Assembly: GCF_026343945.1 (NCBI RefSeq)
Contig: NZ_JAPKNJ010000002.1
Location: 1,030,533 to 1,094,532, forward strand
Length of the DNA stretch: 64,000 nt
From: Kaistia algarum
GTDB taxonomy: Bacteria > Pseudomonadota > Alphaproteobacteria > Rhizobiales > Kaistiaceae
Direction: 5' to 3'
The notes under the pieces are model-generated. The model saw only the letters and a list, made by a program, of their open reading frames with translations, was not told where the DNA came from and did no database searches. Position 1 is the first letter of the stretch, and each line of letters starts with the position of its first letter. The translations under genes were made by a program, and so were the position numbers. This document shows positions 51,239-59,260 of this stretch, piece by piece.

Positions 51239-54200
51239 ATGCGCCTGAACAGGACCGTCCTCTGTCTCGCCGCCACAATTTCCTCGCTCACGCTCCCTGC
51301 CGCCGTCGAGGCGGCGCAACCTCCCGCCCCGGCAGCCACCGATGCGGCCAAGCCGACGCCGAAAACGGCCGACCAGCTTGCCAAGGAACTCGCCGCCGCA
51401 ACGAATCCCGACGCGCAGAAGGCCGCGCTCGACGCTCTGGTCAAAGCCGCCGATGCCGGCGACCGCGGCGCGATCTACGCGCTGGGCGATCTCTATCTGA
51501 AGGGCGCCGGCGTTCCTGCCGATCCGGCCAAGGGCCGCGACTATCTCGAAAAGGCGATCGCAGCCGGCCATCCTGGCGCCTCGGTGCGGCTCGGCGGAGC
51601 GCTCGTCGAGGGCACGGGGCTGCCGGCCGATCCGGCGGCCGGTATCGCGTTGCTGAAGAAGGCCGCTGCCGACAAAAATCCTGGTGCGCTTTACGTCCTG
51701 GGTGATTTGACGCTGCGCGGCAAGGGCGTGGCAGCCGATCCGGTCCAGGGTCGGACGTATCTCGAAGAGGCCCTCGCCGCCAACTATGCCAGCGCGCCGA
51801 TTCGCCTGGGTACGGCGCTCGTCGAGGGCAAGGAACTTCCGGCCGATGTGCCGGCGGGGCTCGCCCTTCTGGCGAAGGCCGAGGAGGCCAAGAACCCGAG
51901 CGCCTATTATGCTCTCGGCGACATCTATCTGAAGGGCAAGGCGGTTCCGGCCGATCCCGCCAAGGGCCGAGCCTATCTGGAGCAGGCGATCGCCGCCGGC
52001 CATGCTGGCGCGTCGATCCGGCTCGGCTCCGCCCTCATCGAGGGCACGGAACTGCCCGCCGATGTACCGGCAGGTCTCTCCCTCCTCGAAGCCGGCGCAG
52101 AAGCCGGCAATCCGAGCGCCTATTATGCCCTCGGCGATCTCTACCTGAGGGGCAAGGGCGTTCCCGCCGACCCGGCCAAGGGACGCAGCTATCTGGAGCA
52201 GGCGATGGCGGCCGGTCATACCGGCGCTCCGATCCGCCTCGGTTCCGCGCTGGTCGAGGGTGTGGAACTGCCGGCCGATGTACCCGCCGGCCTCACGCTT
52301 CTCGAAGAAGCCGCCGCCGCCAACAATGCCAGCGCTGACTATGCCTTGGGCGATTTTTATCTGAAGGGCAAGGGCGTCGCGGCGGACCCGGTGAAGGGCC
52401 GAGCCTATCTCGAAACGGCCTTGGCGGCGGGTCATCCCGGCGCTCCGATTCGCCTCGGCACAGCCCTCGTGCAGGGCACGGAACTCCCAGCGGATGTGCC
52501 GGCTGGTCTCGCCCTTCTCGACAAAGCGGCGGCGGCCAACAATCCCAGCGCGCTGTACCAGCTCGGCGATATCTATTTGAAGGGCACCGGCGTTCCTGCC
52601 GACCCAGCCAAGGGCCGCGACTATCTCGAACAGGCGATGGCGGCCGGCAATGCCGGCGCCGCCGTTCGGCTCGGCGGAGCGCTCGTCCAAGGCACGGAAA
52701 TGCCAGCGGATGTACCGGCTGGCCTCGCGCTCCTGGAAAGCCAAGCGGCAGCCAAGAATCCCGGCGCCTTCTATCAGCTCGGCGATATCTATCTGAAGGG
52801 AACAGGCGTTCCGGCCGATCCAGCCAAGGGTCGCGCCTACCTCGAACAGGCGATCGCCGCCGGCAATTTCGGTGCAGCCGTTCGCCTCGGTGGCGCGCTC
52901 GTCCAGGGCGTCGAGCTGCCGGCGGATGTCCCCGCCGGGATCGCCCTGCTGGAAGGTCAGGCGGCCGCGAAGAACCCCAGTGCCTACTACCAGCTTGGCG
53001 ACCTCTACCTGAAGGGTACCGGCGTCGCAGCCGATCCCGCCAAAGGGCGCGATTATCTCGAAAAGGCTATTGCCGCCGGCAATGCCGGTGCGGCCGTACG
53101 GCTAGGTGCGGCGCTTGTCCAGGGTACGGAACTCCCGGCCGATCCGGTCGGCGGCATCGCCCTGCTGGAAGGCCAGGCAGCCGCGAAGAGCCCGAGCGCC
53201 CTCTACCAGCTCGGCGACATCTATCTGAAAGGCACAGGCGTCTCGGCTGACCCGGTCAAGGGCCGCGCCTATCTCGAACAGTCGATCGCGGCCGGCAACT
53301 CGGGCGCGGCGGTTCGGCTTGGCGGGGCCCTCGTAATCGGCAAGGAGCTTCCAGCGGACGCGCCTGCTGGCTTAGCCATGCTGGAGAAACTCGCGGATGC
53401 GAAGAATCCCAGCGCGCTCTACCAGCTTGGCGACATCTATCTGAAGGGCGCTGGCGTTCCGGCCGACCCGGCCAAGGGTCGCGCCTATCTTGAGCAGTCG
53501 ATCGCGGGGGGCAATACAGGCGCAGCCGTTCGCCTCGGCGGCGCCCTCGTCCAAGGCGTCGAGTTGCCTGCTGACGTGCCGACCGGCGTTGCTCTTCTCG
53601 AAGGCCAGGTAGCAGCGAAGAACCCGAGTGCGCTCTACCAGCTTGGAGACATCTACCTCAAGGGTACCGGCGTTCCGGCCGATCCGGCCAGGGGACGCGC
53701 CTATCTCGAACAGGCGCGCGCCGGCGGCAATATCGGCGCGACCGTGCGCCTCGGCGGAGCTCTCGTTCAGGGCGTCGAGATCCCCGGCGATGTGCAGACC
53801 GGCCTTGATATGCTCCAGCAGGCCGCGGAGGCCAATAATGCGGGCGCGCTCTATTCGCTCGGCGATCTCTATCTGAAGGGCACCGTGGTTCCGGCCGACC
53901 CTGAAAAGGGCAAGGCCTATCTTGAACGGGCGATGGCCGCTGGCAATGCAGGCGCGCCCGTGCGGCTCGGCGGAGCGCTCGTGCGAGGACGCGAAGTGCC
54001 GCGCGACGCGGAAGCTGGCCTTGAACTTCTGAAGGCATCGGCGGCAGCCGGCAATCCGTCCGCACTCTATATGCTCGGCAATCTCGCCCTCCTCGGCGGC
54101 GCCCAGCCGATCGATGGCAAGGCGGCGGTTCGCTATTTCGAGCAATCGTCGGAAGCCGGCGGCAAGGAAGGCTATCGCCGCATCGGCGAGATGTATCGCG

Positions 54201-54943
54201 ATGGCATGGCGGTGCCGAAGAACAGCCGCCTCGCGCTCAGCTATCTTCAGAAGGCCGTGGCGAGCGGCGACTATTCGGCGCTGGTCTCGATGGGTGCGGG
54301 ATATCTCTATGGCACGCTCGGTCCGAAGGACCCGGCCAAGGCTGAGAAATACTTCAACGAGGCCTATGACAAGGGCGTGCCGAGCGCGCTCATCTATGTC
54401 ACCAACCTGTCGCTGACACCGAACTCGACCTCGAAGGCCCGCACCCGCGCCATCGAGCGGCTGAACGCAGAGACGGAGAAGGGCAATCCCGTCGCGTTTC
54501 GCGCCCTCGTCTCGCTCTACCGCGATGGACGGCCGGGCGTGATGAGCCCATCGCCGAAGAAGGCCCGGGCCTATCTCGACAAATATGGCTCTCTGCTTTC
54601 GCCCAGCGATCTGGCTCTGGAGGAGCTGTTCGTCGACGCGGTTTCCGCTCGCGGAACCAAGGACTATGCAGCGATAGCGCGGCGGTACGACGCCCTGTCG
54701 CCCGGCCTTCAGGAGCGGTTCCTCAACACGATCCGCTGGAAGCAGGAGAACGTCTATGTCTACCTGCTGCAGGCGCGGCTCAAGACGGCCGGCTTCTATA
54801 AGGGCTCGCTGAGCGGCAGTCTCGGAGGCAGCACGCTGACGGCGCTCGCCAAATTCTGCAAGCAGCGCAACCTTGCGGATGCTTGCCGCGCCGGCCCGTT
54901 GTCCACGGCGGCGACCCAGTCCATCGCTGGGGAGCTTCCTTGA
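51239..54943 (+). CDS. exported Sel1-repeat protein with C-terminal peptidoglycan-binding-like domain
   Basis: A 1234-residue protein. Residues 1-26 form a signal peptide ending in VEAA. From 51461 to 54052 there are exactly twelve units of 72 residues (216 bases) without indels. Each contains a NPSALYQLGDIYLKGTGVPA half and an AGNAGAAVRLGGALVQGxELPAD half, so two Sel1-like helical hairpins per unit. Less regular Sel1 repeats follow to about residue 1070. The end (LKTAGFYKGSLSGSLGGSTL) resembles a peptidoglycan-binding domain. Such solenoids scaffold envelope or polysaccharide-export complexes. Its position in a polysaccharide region supports that role. Confidence 0.9.
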   Translation: MRLNRTVLCLAATISSLTLPAAVEAAQPPAPAATDAAKPTPKTADQLAKELAAATNPDAQKAALDALVKAADAGDRGAIYALGDLYLKGAGVPADPAKGRDYLEKAIAAGHPGASVRLGGALVEGTGLPADPAAGIALLKKAAADKNPGALYVLGDLTLRGKGVAADPVQGRTYLEEALAANYASAPIRLGTALVEGKELPADVPAGLALLAKAEEAKNPSAYYALGDIYLKGKAVPADPAKGRAYLEQAIAAGHAGASIRLGSALIEGTELPADVPAGLSLLEAGAEAGNPSAYYALGDLYLRGKGVPADPAKGRSYLEQAMAAGHTGAPIRLGSALVEGVELPADVPAGLTLLEEAAAANNASADYALGDFYLKGKGVAADPVKGRAYLETALAAGHPGAPIRLGTALVQGTELPADVPAGLALLDKAAAANNPSALYQLGDIYLKGTGVPADPAKGRDYLEQAMAAGNAGAAVRLGGALVQGTEMPADVPAGLALLESQAAAKNPGAFYQLGDIYLKGTGVPADPAKGRAYLEQAIAAGNFGAAVRLGGALVQGVELPADVPAGIALLEGQAAAKNPSAYYQLGDLYLKGTGVAADPAKGRDYLEKAIAAGNAGAAVRLGAALVQGTELPADPVGGIALLEGQAAAKSPSALYQLGDIYLKGTGVSADPVKGRAYLEQSIAAGNSGAAVRLGGALVIGKELPADAPAGLAMLEKLADAKNPSALYQLGDIYLKGAGVPADPAKGRAYLEQSIAGGNTGAAVRLGGALVQGVELPADVPTGVALLEGQVAAKNPSALYQLGDIYLKGTGVPADPARGRAYLEQARAGGNIGATVRLGGALVQGVEIPGDVQTGLDMLQQAAEANNAGALYSLGDLYLKGTVVPADPEKGKAYLERAMAAGNAGAPVRLGGALVRGREVPRDAEAGLELLKASAAAGNPSALYMLGNLALLGGAQPIDGKAAVRYFEQSSEAGGKEGYRRIGEMYRDGMAVPKNSRLALSYLQKAVASGDYSALVSMGAGYLYGTLGPKDPAKAEKYFNEAYDKGVPSALIYVTNLSLTPNSTSKARTRAIERLNAETEKGNPVAFRALVSLYRDGRPGVMSPSPKKARAYLDKYGSLLSPSDLALEELFVDAVSARGTKDYAAIARRYDALSPGLQERFLNTIRWKQENVYVYLLQARLKTAGFYKGSLSGSLGGSTLTALAKFCKQRNLADACRAGPLSTAATQSIAGELP
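51461..54052 (+). repeat. twelve tandem 216-bp coding repeats
   Basis: The codons for the NPSALY-type start of each unit recur every 216 bases from 51461, and the thirteenth, partial unit begins exactly at 54053. The DNA units have diverged at synonymous and some non-synonymous sites but keep exact length. Units six to eleven are most alike (YQLGDIYLKGTGVPADPAKG), suggesting later amplification of that block. Confidence 0.9.
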
Positions 54944-54961
54944 CCGCGCAAATCCGCTTGG

Positions 54962-55036
54962 GCGGCGCTGCGGGAAATATCAGCGCCGCACCCCTGAGAA
55001 CGGCTCGACCGTCATCGACGGGCGGCACCGTTCTCA
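54962..55036 (+). terminator. two tandem hairpins after the Sel1 gene
   Basis: GCGGCGCTG (54962-54970) pairs with CAGCGCCGC (54981-54989), and TGAGAACGG (54995-55003) pairs with CCGTTCTCA (55028-55036), the latter enclosing CCGTC-ATC-GACGG. They lie 18 bases after the Sel1 stop. There is no U-tract, so they may be factor-dependent terminators or attenuate transcription into the cytidylyltransferase gene. Confidence 0.45.
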
Positions 55037-55147
55037 AGACCTTCATCAATCTCGAAGAAATTCGGCTTGGAACCGGCCAGGGCGGCCGGTCCGGCCGTGC
55101 CGGAGCGTGGATCACGGGGATCCCGACCAAGGCCTCATGGAGATCTC

Positions 55148-55861
55148 ATGCAGCATAAGCTCGTCGCTCTGATGCCGATGCGCCACTCGTCGGAGCGCGT
55201 CAAGGGCAAGAACTACCGGCCGTTCGGGGACGGCCGCCCGCTGTTCCAGCACATGCTCGACGTGCTGCTGGATACGCCCGGCATCGACAAGGTCCTGATC
55301 GACACGGACTCGCCGACGGTGTTCGAGATTTGCCGCCGCGACTATCCGCAGGTCCTCCTCGAGGAGCGTCCCGTCCATCTGCGCGACGGCGCGACACCGA
55401 TGAACAATGTGCTGCTGCACGACACGACCGTCGTCGATTCGCAGTTCTACCTGCAGACGCATTCCACCAATCCGCTCATGACGCGTGACACGGTGGCTCG
55501 CGCCGTCGATCTGTTCCTCTCGAAATATCCGATCCACGATTCGCTGTTCTCGGTGACGAAGTTCCAGTCCCGCCTCTGGGATCAGCTGACGCGCGCGGTC
55601 AACCACAACCCGTCGATCCTGCTCCGGACGCAGGACCTGCCGCCGCTCTTCAACGAGAATTCATGCCTCTACATCTTCGAGAAGCGCACCCTCGAAGAGC
55701 GACAGAACCGGATCGGCCTGCGCCCGCTGATGTTCGAAATGGACCCGTTCGAGGCTCAGGACATCGACGAGGAAATCAACTTTCAGGTCGCCGAGGCGAT
55801 CTTCAACGCCCGCGCCAAGGCGAAGGCAAACGAGGCCAAGGAGCCCGCGAATGTCGCTTAA
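55148..55861 (+). CDS. acylneuraminate cytidylyltransferase-family protein
   Basis: A 237-residue CMP-sugar-type cytidylyltransferase. The N-terminal nucleotide loop is LVALMPMRHSSERVKGKNYRPFG, and the later LQTHSTNPLMTRDTVARAV and MDPFEAQDIDEEINFQVAE segments match the NeuA/PseF fold. It activates an acidic sugar or related acid with CTP. The frame is open to 55067, but the ATG at 55148 begins the family motif. It overlaps the dehydrogenase gene by 11 bases. No sialic, legionaminic or pseudaminic acid synthase is present in the window, so the activated acid is unknown. Confidence 0.87.
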   Translation: MQHKLVALMPMRHSSERVKGKNYRPFGDGRPLFQHMLDVLLDTPGIDKVLIDTDSPTVFEICRRDYPQVLLEERPVHLRDGATPMNNVLLHDTTVVDSQFYLQTHSTNPLMTRDTVARAVDLFLSKYPIHDSLFSVTKFQSRLWDQLTRAVNHNPSILLRTQDLPPLFNENSCLYIFEKRTLEERQNRIGLRPLMFEMDPFEAQDIDEEINFQVAEAIFNARAKAKANEAKEPANVA

Positions 55862-56834
55862 GTTCCTCGTCACCTGCGGTCATCTGCAGCGCCATATCGG
55901 CCGCTACGAGGACGAGATCCGCTCCCACGGCATCGATGTCTGGGTGCCGAAGCTCGAGAGCCAGCAGTTCAACGCCGCCGAGATGGCCGCCATGCTGCCG
56001 GAGGCCGATGTGGCCGTCGCCGGCGATGACGATCTCTCGGCGCCGGTGCTGCGCGCCGCCATGACCGGCAAGCTGAAGGGCCTGGTGCGCTGGGGCATCG
56101 GCACCGACAATGTCGACAAGCCGGTCGCGACCGAACTCGGCCTGCCCGTCTATAACACGCCGGGCATGTTCTCGAACGAGGTCGCCGACCTCGCGCTCGG
56201 CCATATCCTGACGCTGGCGCGCCATCTGCAGAAGATGGACCGCGACGTGCGCGCCGGCCTCTGGACGCGCTATGAAGGCACGTCGCTGCATGGCCGGACG
56301 CTGGGCGTCGTTGGCCTTGGCGGCATCGGCCGCGAGATCGTGCGCCGCGGCGTCGCCTTCGGCATGAAGGTCATCGGCTCCGACGTCGTCACCGTCGATC
56401 CCTCGCTGATGGCCAGCGTCGGCGGCGTGCAGAAGCCGTTCGAGACCGTGATCGAGGAAGCCGATATCATCGTCCTCGCCTGCAATTTGACGGCCGAGAA
56501 CCACCACCTCATCAACGCCGAGGCGCTCGCCCGCATGAAGGACGGCGTCATGCTCGTCAACGTGGCGCGCGGGCCGATCGTCGACGAGGTGGCGCTCACC
56601 GAGGCGCTGAAATCGGGCAAGGTCGGCTCGGCCGGGCTCGACGTGTTCGAGCAGGAGCCGCTGCCGGCCGACAGCCCGCTGCGGCAGTTCACCGGCAACA
56701 CGCTGTTCGGCACGCATTCGGGGTCCAGCACCGCCGAGGCGATCCAGCGGGTCAACCGGATGAGCGTCGACATCGCGCTCACCATGCTCGGCATCGGGAC
56801 GGCGAAGCTCTCCAGCTTCAACCGCGTCGCTTGA
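55851..56834 (+). CDS. D-isomer-specific 2-hydroxyacid dehydrogenase (phosphoglycerate-dehydrogenase-like)
   Basis: A 327-residue NAD-dependent hydroxyacid dehydrogenase. It has the Rossmann motif GLGGIG, the NVARGPIVDE catalytic-Arg-region segment, DVFEQEP with Glu, and the His in GTHSGSSTAEA. It lacks the ACT/regulatory domains of full serine-pathway SerA. Being translationally coupled to the cytidylyltransferase, it may make the hydroxy- or keto-acid that is activated to a CMP derivative, rather than serve serine synthesis (inference). Confidence 0.88.
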   Translation: MSLKFLVTCGHLQRHIGRYEDEIRSHGIDVWVPKLESQQFNAAEMAAMLPEADVAVAGDDDLSAPVLRAAMTGKLKGLVRWGIGTDNVDKPVATELGLPVYNTPGMFSNEVADLALGHILTLARHLQKMDRDVRAGLWTRYEGTSLHGRTLGVVGLGGIGREIVRRGVAFGMKVIGSDVVTVDPSLMASVGGVQKPFETVIEEADIIVLACNLTAENHHLINAEALARMKDGVMLVNVARGPIVDEVALTEALKSGKVGSAGLDVFEQEPLPADSPLRQFTGNTLFGTHSGSSTAEAIQRVNRMSVDIALTMLGIGTAKLSSFNRVA

Positions 56835-56851
56835 CCGACGCGGTACCCATC

Positions 56852-58324
56852 ATGCGGGTTGGTCTCCGGCGCAGCGTCGAGCGAGTCTGGCACTCGCCGA
56901 CGCTGACGACCTGGCTCAGCCTCGGCATCCGCCTGGGCGGACTGGCGGTCATGCTGCCGCTGGTCCTCACCCATCTGGCGACGCCCGAGGTGCTGGTCTG
57001 GCAGATGCTGTCGACCATCACCATGATGGTGCTCTGGGTCGATTTCGGCTTCGGCCCGACCTTTGCCCGCGTCATCGCGTTTGCGCGCGGCGGCGGCACG
57101 CGCGCTGACCTCGTGCGGACCATGCGGGGGCTGAAGGCGGCCCCGCCGGCCGCAACGCCGGACGACCATGCCCCGTTGGATCTCGGCGCGGTGCTCCGGA
57201 CGCAGCACGCGATCTATATCGGCATCTCCGTAGCGGCGATGGTGGTCGCCGCCGTCGTCGGCACGGCGACGCTGATCCGCCCGATCGCCAACCTGCCCTC
57301 CCCCAGCGCCGGATGGATTGCCTGGATCATCACGGCATTTGCGAGCCAGCTCACGCTGCTCAACAGCGCCAATGTCAGCATCCTCACCGGCTTCAACCGC
57401 CTCGCCTGGGTGCGGCGCATCGAGGCGGCGAACGGCGCGGCGCAGATCGGCTCGACCTGCCTCGTCATCCTGGCCGGCGGCGGGCTGATCGAAATCGTCG
57501 GCTGCTACTCGTTCTGGCTGATACCGCTGTTCGTGGTGAACCGCATCGGCGCGCGCAAGCTCGAGCCGCGCGATGCAAACGGCAAGACGTCGCGCTTCGA
57601 CCGTTCGATCTTCCGCCTGATCTGGCCGGCGGCCTGGCGCAGCGGCATCGGCATCCTGATGAGCGTCGGCATCATCCAGTCGAGCGGCCTGCTCTATGCC
57701 CAGTTCGTCACGCCGGCGGCGGCGGCCTCCTATCTCCTGATCCTGCGTCTGATGACGGCGCTCGCTCCGATCGCGCAGGCGCCGTTCTATTCCAAGCTGC
57801 CCGTGCTGGCGGAACTGCGGGGAGCCAAGAAGCATGACGAACTCTGCCGCGTCGCCATCCGCGGGGTTGCCCTCGCGCACTGGACTTTCGTCGTCGGCGC
57901 GCTCTCGATCCTCTACATCGCCTTCCCGCTGCTCAAATGGCTCGGCAGTTCGGTGCCCTCCCCGGACTTCTGGATGACGGCGACGGTCTTCCTCGCCTTC
58001 TTCGTCGAGCGCTACAGCGCGATGCACATCCAGATCTATTCGCTGACGCATCACATCGTCTGGCACATCGCCAACGGCATCACCGGCGCGCTGATGATTG
58101 GCCTCTTCTTCCTGTTCGTGCCGGTGCTCGGCGCCGTGGCTATGCCGGCGGCGATGCTGGCGAGCTATCTCGGCTTCTGCTCCTGGTACGCCTCGCGCCT
58201 GTCGCTGCAGAGCCTCGACATCCGGCGCTGGACCTTCGAGCGACAAACCGCATTCTGGCCGGCGCTGACGCTGATCGCGGGGCTGCTTGTCTATCGATTC
58301 GTCGTGCAGGGGATGACGTTATGA
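56852..58324 (+). CDS. polysaccharide flippase-like membrane protein (Wzx/MOP superfamily)
   Basis: A 490-residue membrane protein with 12 or more hydrophobic segments and the Wzx-like pattern of lipid-linked oligosaccharide flippases (LGIRLGGLAVMLPLVLTHL at the N-terminus). A TTG at 56831 overlapping the previous stop is an alternative start. No soluble domain is seen. It would move undecaprenyl-linked repeat units across the inner membrane. Confidence 0.82.
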   Translation: MRVGLRRSVERVWHSPTLTTWLSLGIRLGGLAVMLPLVLTHLATPEVLVWQMLSTITMMVLWVDFGFGPTFARVIAFARGGGTRADLVRTMRGLKAAPPAATPDDHAPLDLGAVLRTQHAIYIGISVAAMVVAAVVGTATLIRPIANLPSPSAGWIAWIITAFASQLTLLNSANVSILTGFNRLAWVRRIEAANGAAQIGSTCLVILAGGGLIEIVGCYSFWLIPLFVVNRIGARKLEPRDANGKTSRFDRSIFRLIWPAAWRSGIGILMSVGIIQSSGLLYAQFVTPAAAASYLLILRLMTALAPIAQAPFYSKLPVLAELRGAKKHDELCRVAIRGVALAHWTFVVGALSILYIAFPLLKWLGSSVPSPDFWMTATVFLAFFVERYSAMHIQIYSLTHHIVWHIANGITGALMIGLFFLFVPVLGAVAMPAAMLASYLGFCSWYASRLSLQSLDIRRWTFERQTAFWPALTLIAGLLVYRFVVQGMTL

Positions 58325-58410
58325 CCGTCGGCATCCTGCTGCGCTGCTTCCCGTTTTCTCTCGATGCGGCCTCTGCATCGCTTCGCCATATGCCCAAGGA
58401 GTATCCATGA
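58321..58410 (+). CDS. 29-codon ORF bridging the flippase and MptE-like genes
   Basis: A reading frame of 29 codons (MTVGILLRCFPFSLDAASAS...) overlaps the flippase stop by ATGA at 58321 and the next start by ATGA at 58407. It also contains that gene's AAGGAG ribosome site (58395-58400). Exact coupling at both ends is suggestive of a translated linker or a shrunken gene. No family is recognised. Confidence 0.35.
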   Translation: MTVGILLRCFPFSLDAASASLRHMPKEYP

Positions 58411-59204
58411 GCAATCCGGACATTGCCCGCCTGGGGCACGCGACCCTCAATCCCTACCGCGTGGCAGCCGGTCTCGCGGGTCGGCGCCTGCTCTGGGACG
58501 TTCGGCCGATTTCCTGGTCCGCGCGCGCCAAGATGAAGCGCTGGCACAATCGCTTCGCCGGCCAGAAGGCCGTGATCCTCTGCAATGGCCCGAGCCTGTT
58601 GAAGGTGGATTTCGAACTTATGAAAGGCGTGTTCACATTCGGACTCAACAAGATCAACATGCTGTTCGACAAGACCGATTTTCGTCCGTCGTCGGTCGTG
58701 GTGCAGCAGGAGTTCGTGTTTCAGCAGAACAAGGACTTCTACAACGAGACCGACCTGCCGCTCTTTCTGGCCTCGATCGGAACGAAATATGTCCGCGATC
58801 GGCCCAACGTGGTCTTCTATCACGAGAGCGGCCCCCGGCATTTTGCCCGCGACTGCAACATGAGCCAGTATGGTGGGCACACCGTGACCTACACGGCGAT
58901 GCAACTTGCCTTTCATATGGGCTTTACCGAAGTGGCTCTCGTCGGTTGCGACCACAATTTTGCGACCAAGGGTCCTGCTAACATGACGGCAGTGGCACAG
59001 GGACCTGATCTCAGCCATTTCGACCCAAACTACTTCGCCCACGGCTCCAACTGGGTCCTGCCCGATCTCTTCCAGAATGAAGTCAGTTATCATAGCGCCC
59101 GCGAGCAGTTCGAAGCCTTCGGCCGCCGATTGGTCAACGCAACGGATGGCGGTAAGCTTGAACTGCTGGAAAGGCAGACACTTCGTGATTTTATCGAAGG
59201 CTGA
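58407..59204 (+). CDS. MptE/DUF115-like protein, possible glycosyltransferase
   Basis: A 265-residue protein with KAVILCNGPSLLKVDFELMK (about residues 54-73) and VALVGCDHNF (about residue 178), the hallmark of DUF115/6-hydroxymethylpterin-diphosphokinase-MptE-like proteins often found in glycan clusters. The NGPSL start also recalls the CMP-binding motif of family GT42 sialyltransferases. With a CMP-sugar cytidylyltransferase three genes upstream, transfer of a CMP-activated acid is a reasonable hypothesis. A pterin role is unlikely here. Confidence 0.75.
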   Translation: MSNPDIARLGHATLNPYRVAAGLAGRRLLWDVRPISWSARAKMKRWHNRFAGQKAVILCNGPSLLKVDFELMKGVFTFGLNKINMLFDKTDFRPSSVVVQQEFVFQQNKDFYNETDLPLFLASIGTKYVRDRPNVVFYHESGPRHFARDCNMSQYGGHTVTYTAMQLAFHMGFTEVALVGCDHNFATKGPANMTAVAQGPDLSHFDPNYFAHGSNWVLPDLFQNEVSYHSAREQFEAFGRRLVNATDGGKLELLERQTLRDFIEG

Positions 59205-59260
59205 TCATTTCTAGGGCGAGATCCAGCCAGCCTTATTAGCGAAGGGAGCGGTGACGATCC

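Noticed and set aside
51209..52744. 511-codon minus-strand open frame with regular repeats
   Set aside because: The repeats are the antisense reading of the Sel1 units; no ribosome site or family.
51461..54052. CRISPR-like or satellite array
   Set aside because: The units are 216 bases, fully coding and in frame, with no spacers.
54883..55158. 91-codon ORF after the Sel1 gene
   Set aside because: It overlaps the Sel1 end and the tandem hairpins, has no ribosome site and no family features.
56270..58246. 658-codon minus-strand open frame
   Set aside because: Shadow of the dehydrogenase and flippase genes. Its composition is typical of antisense frames in GC-rich DNA and it has no recognisable domain.
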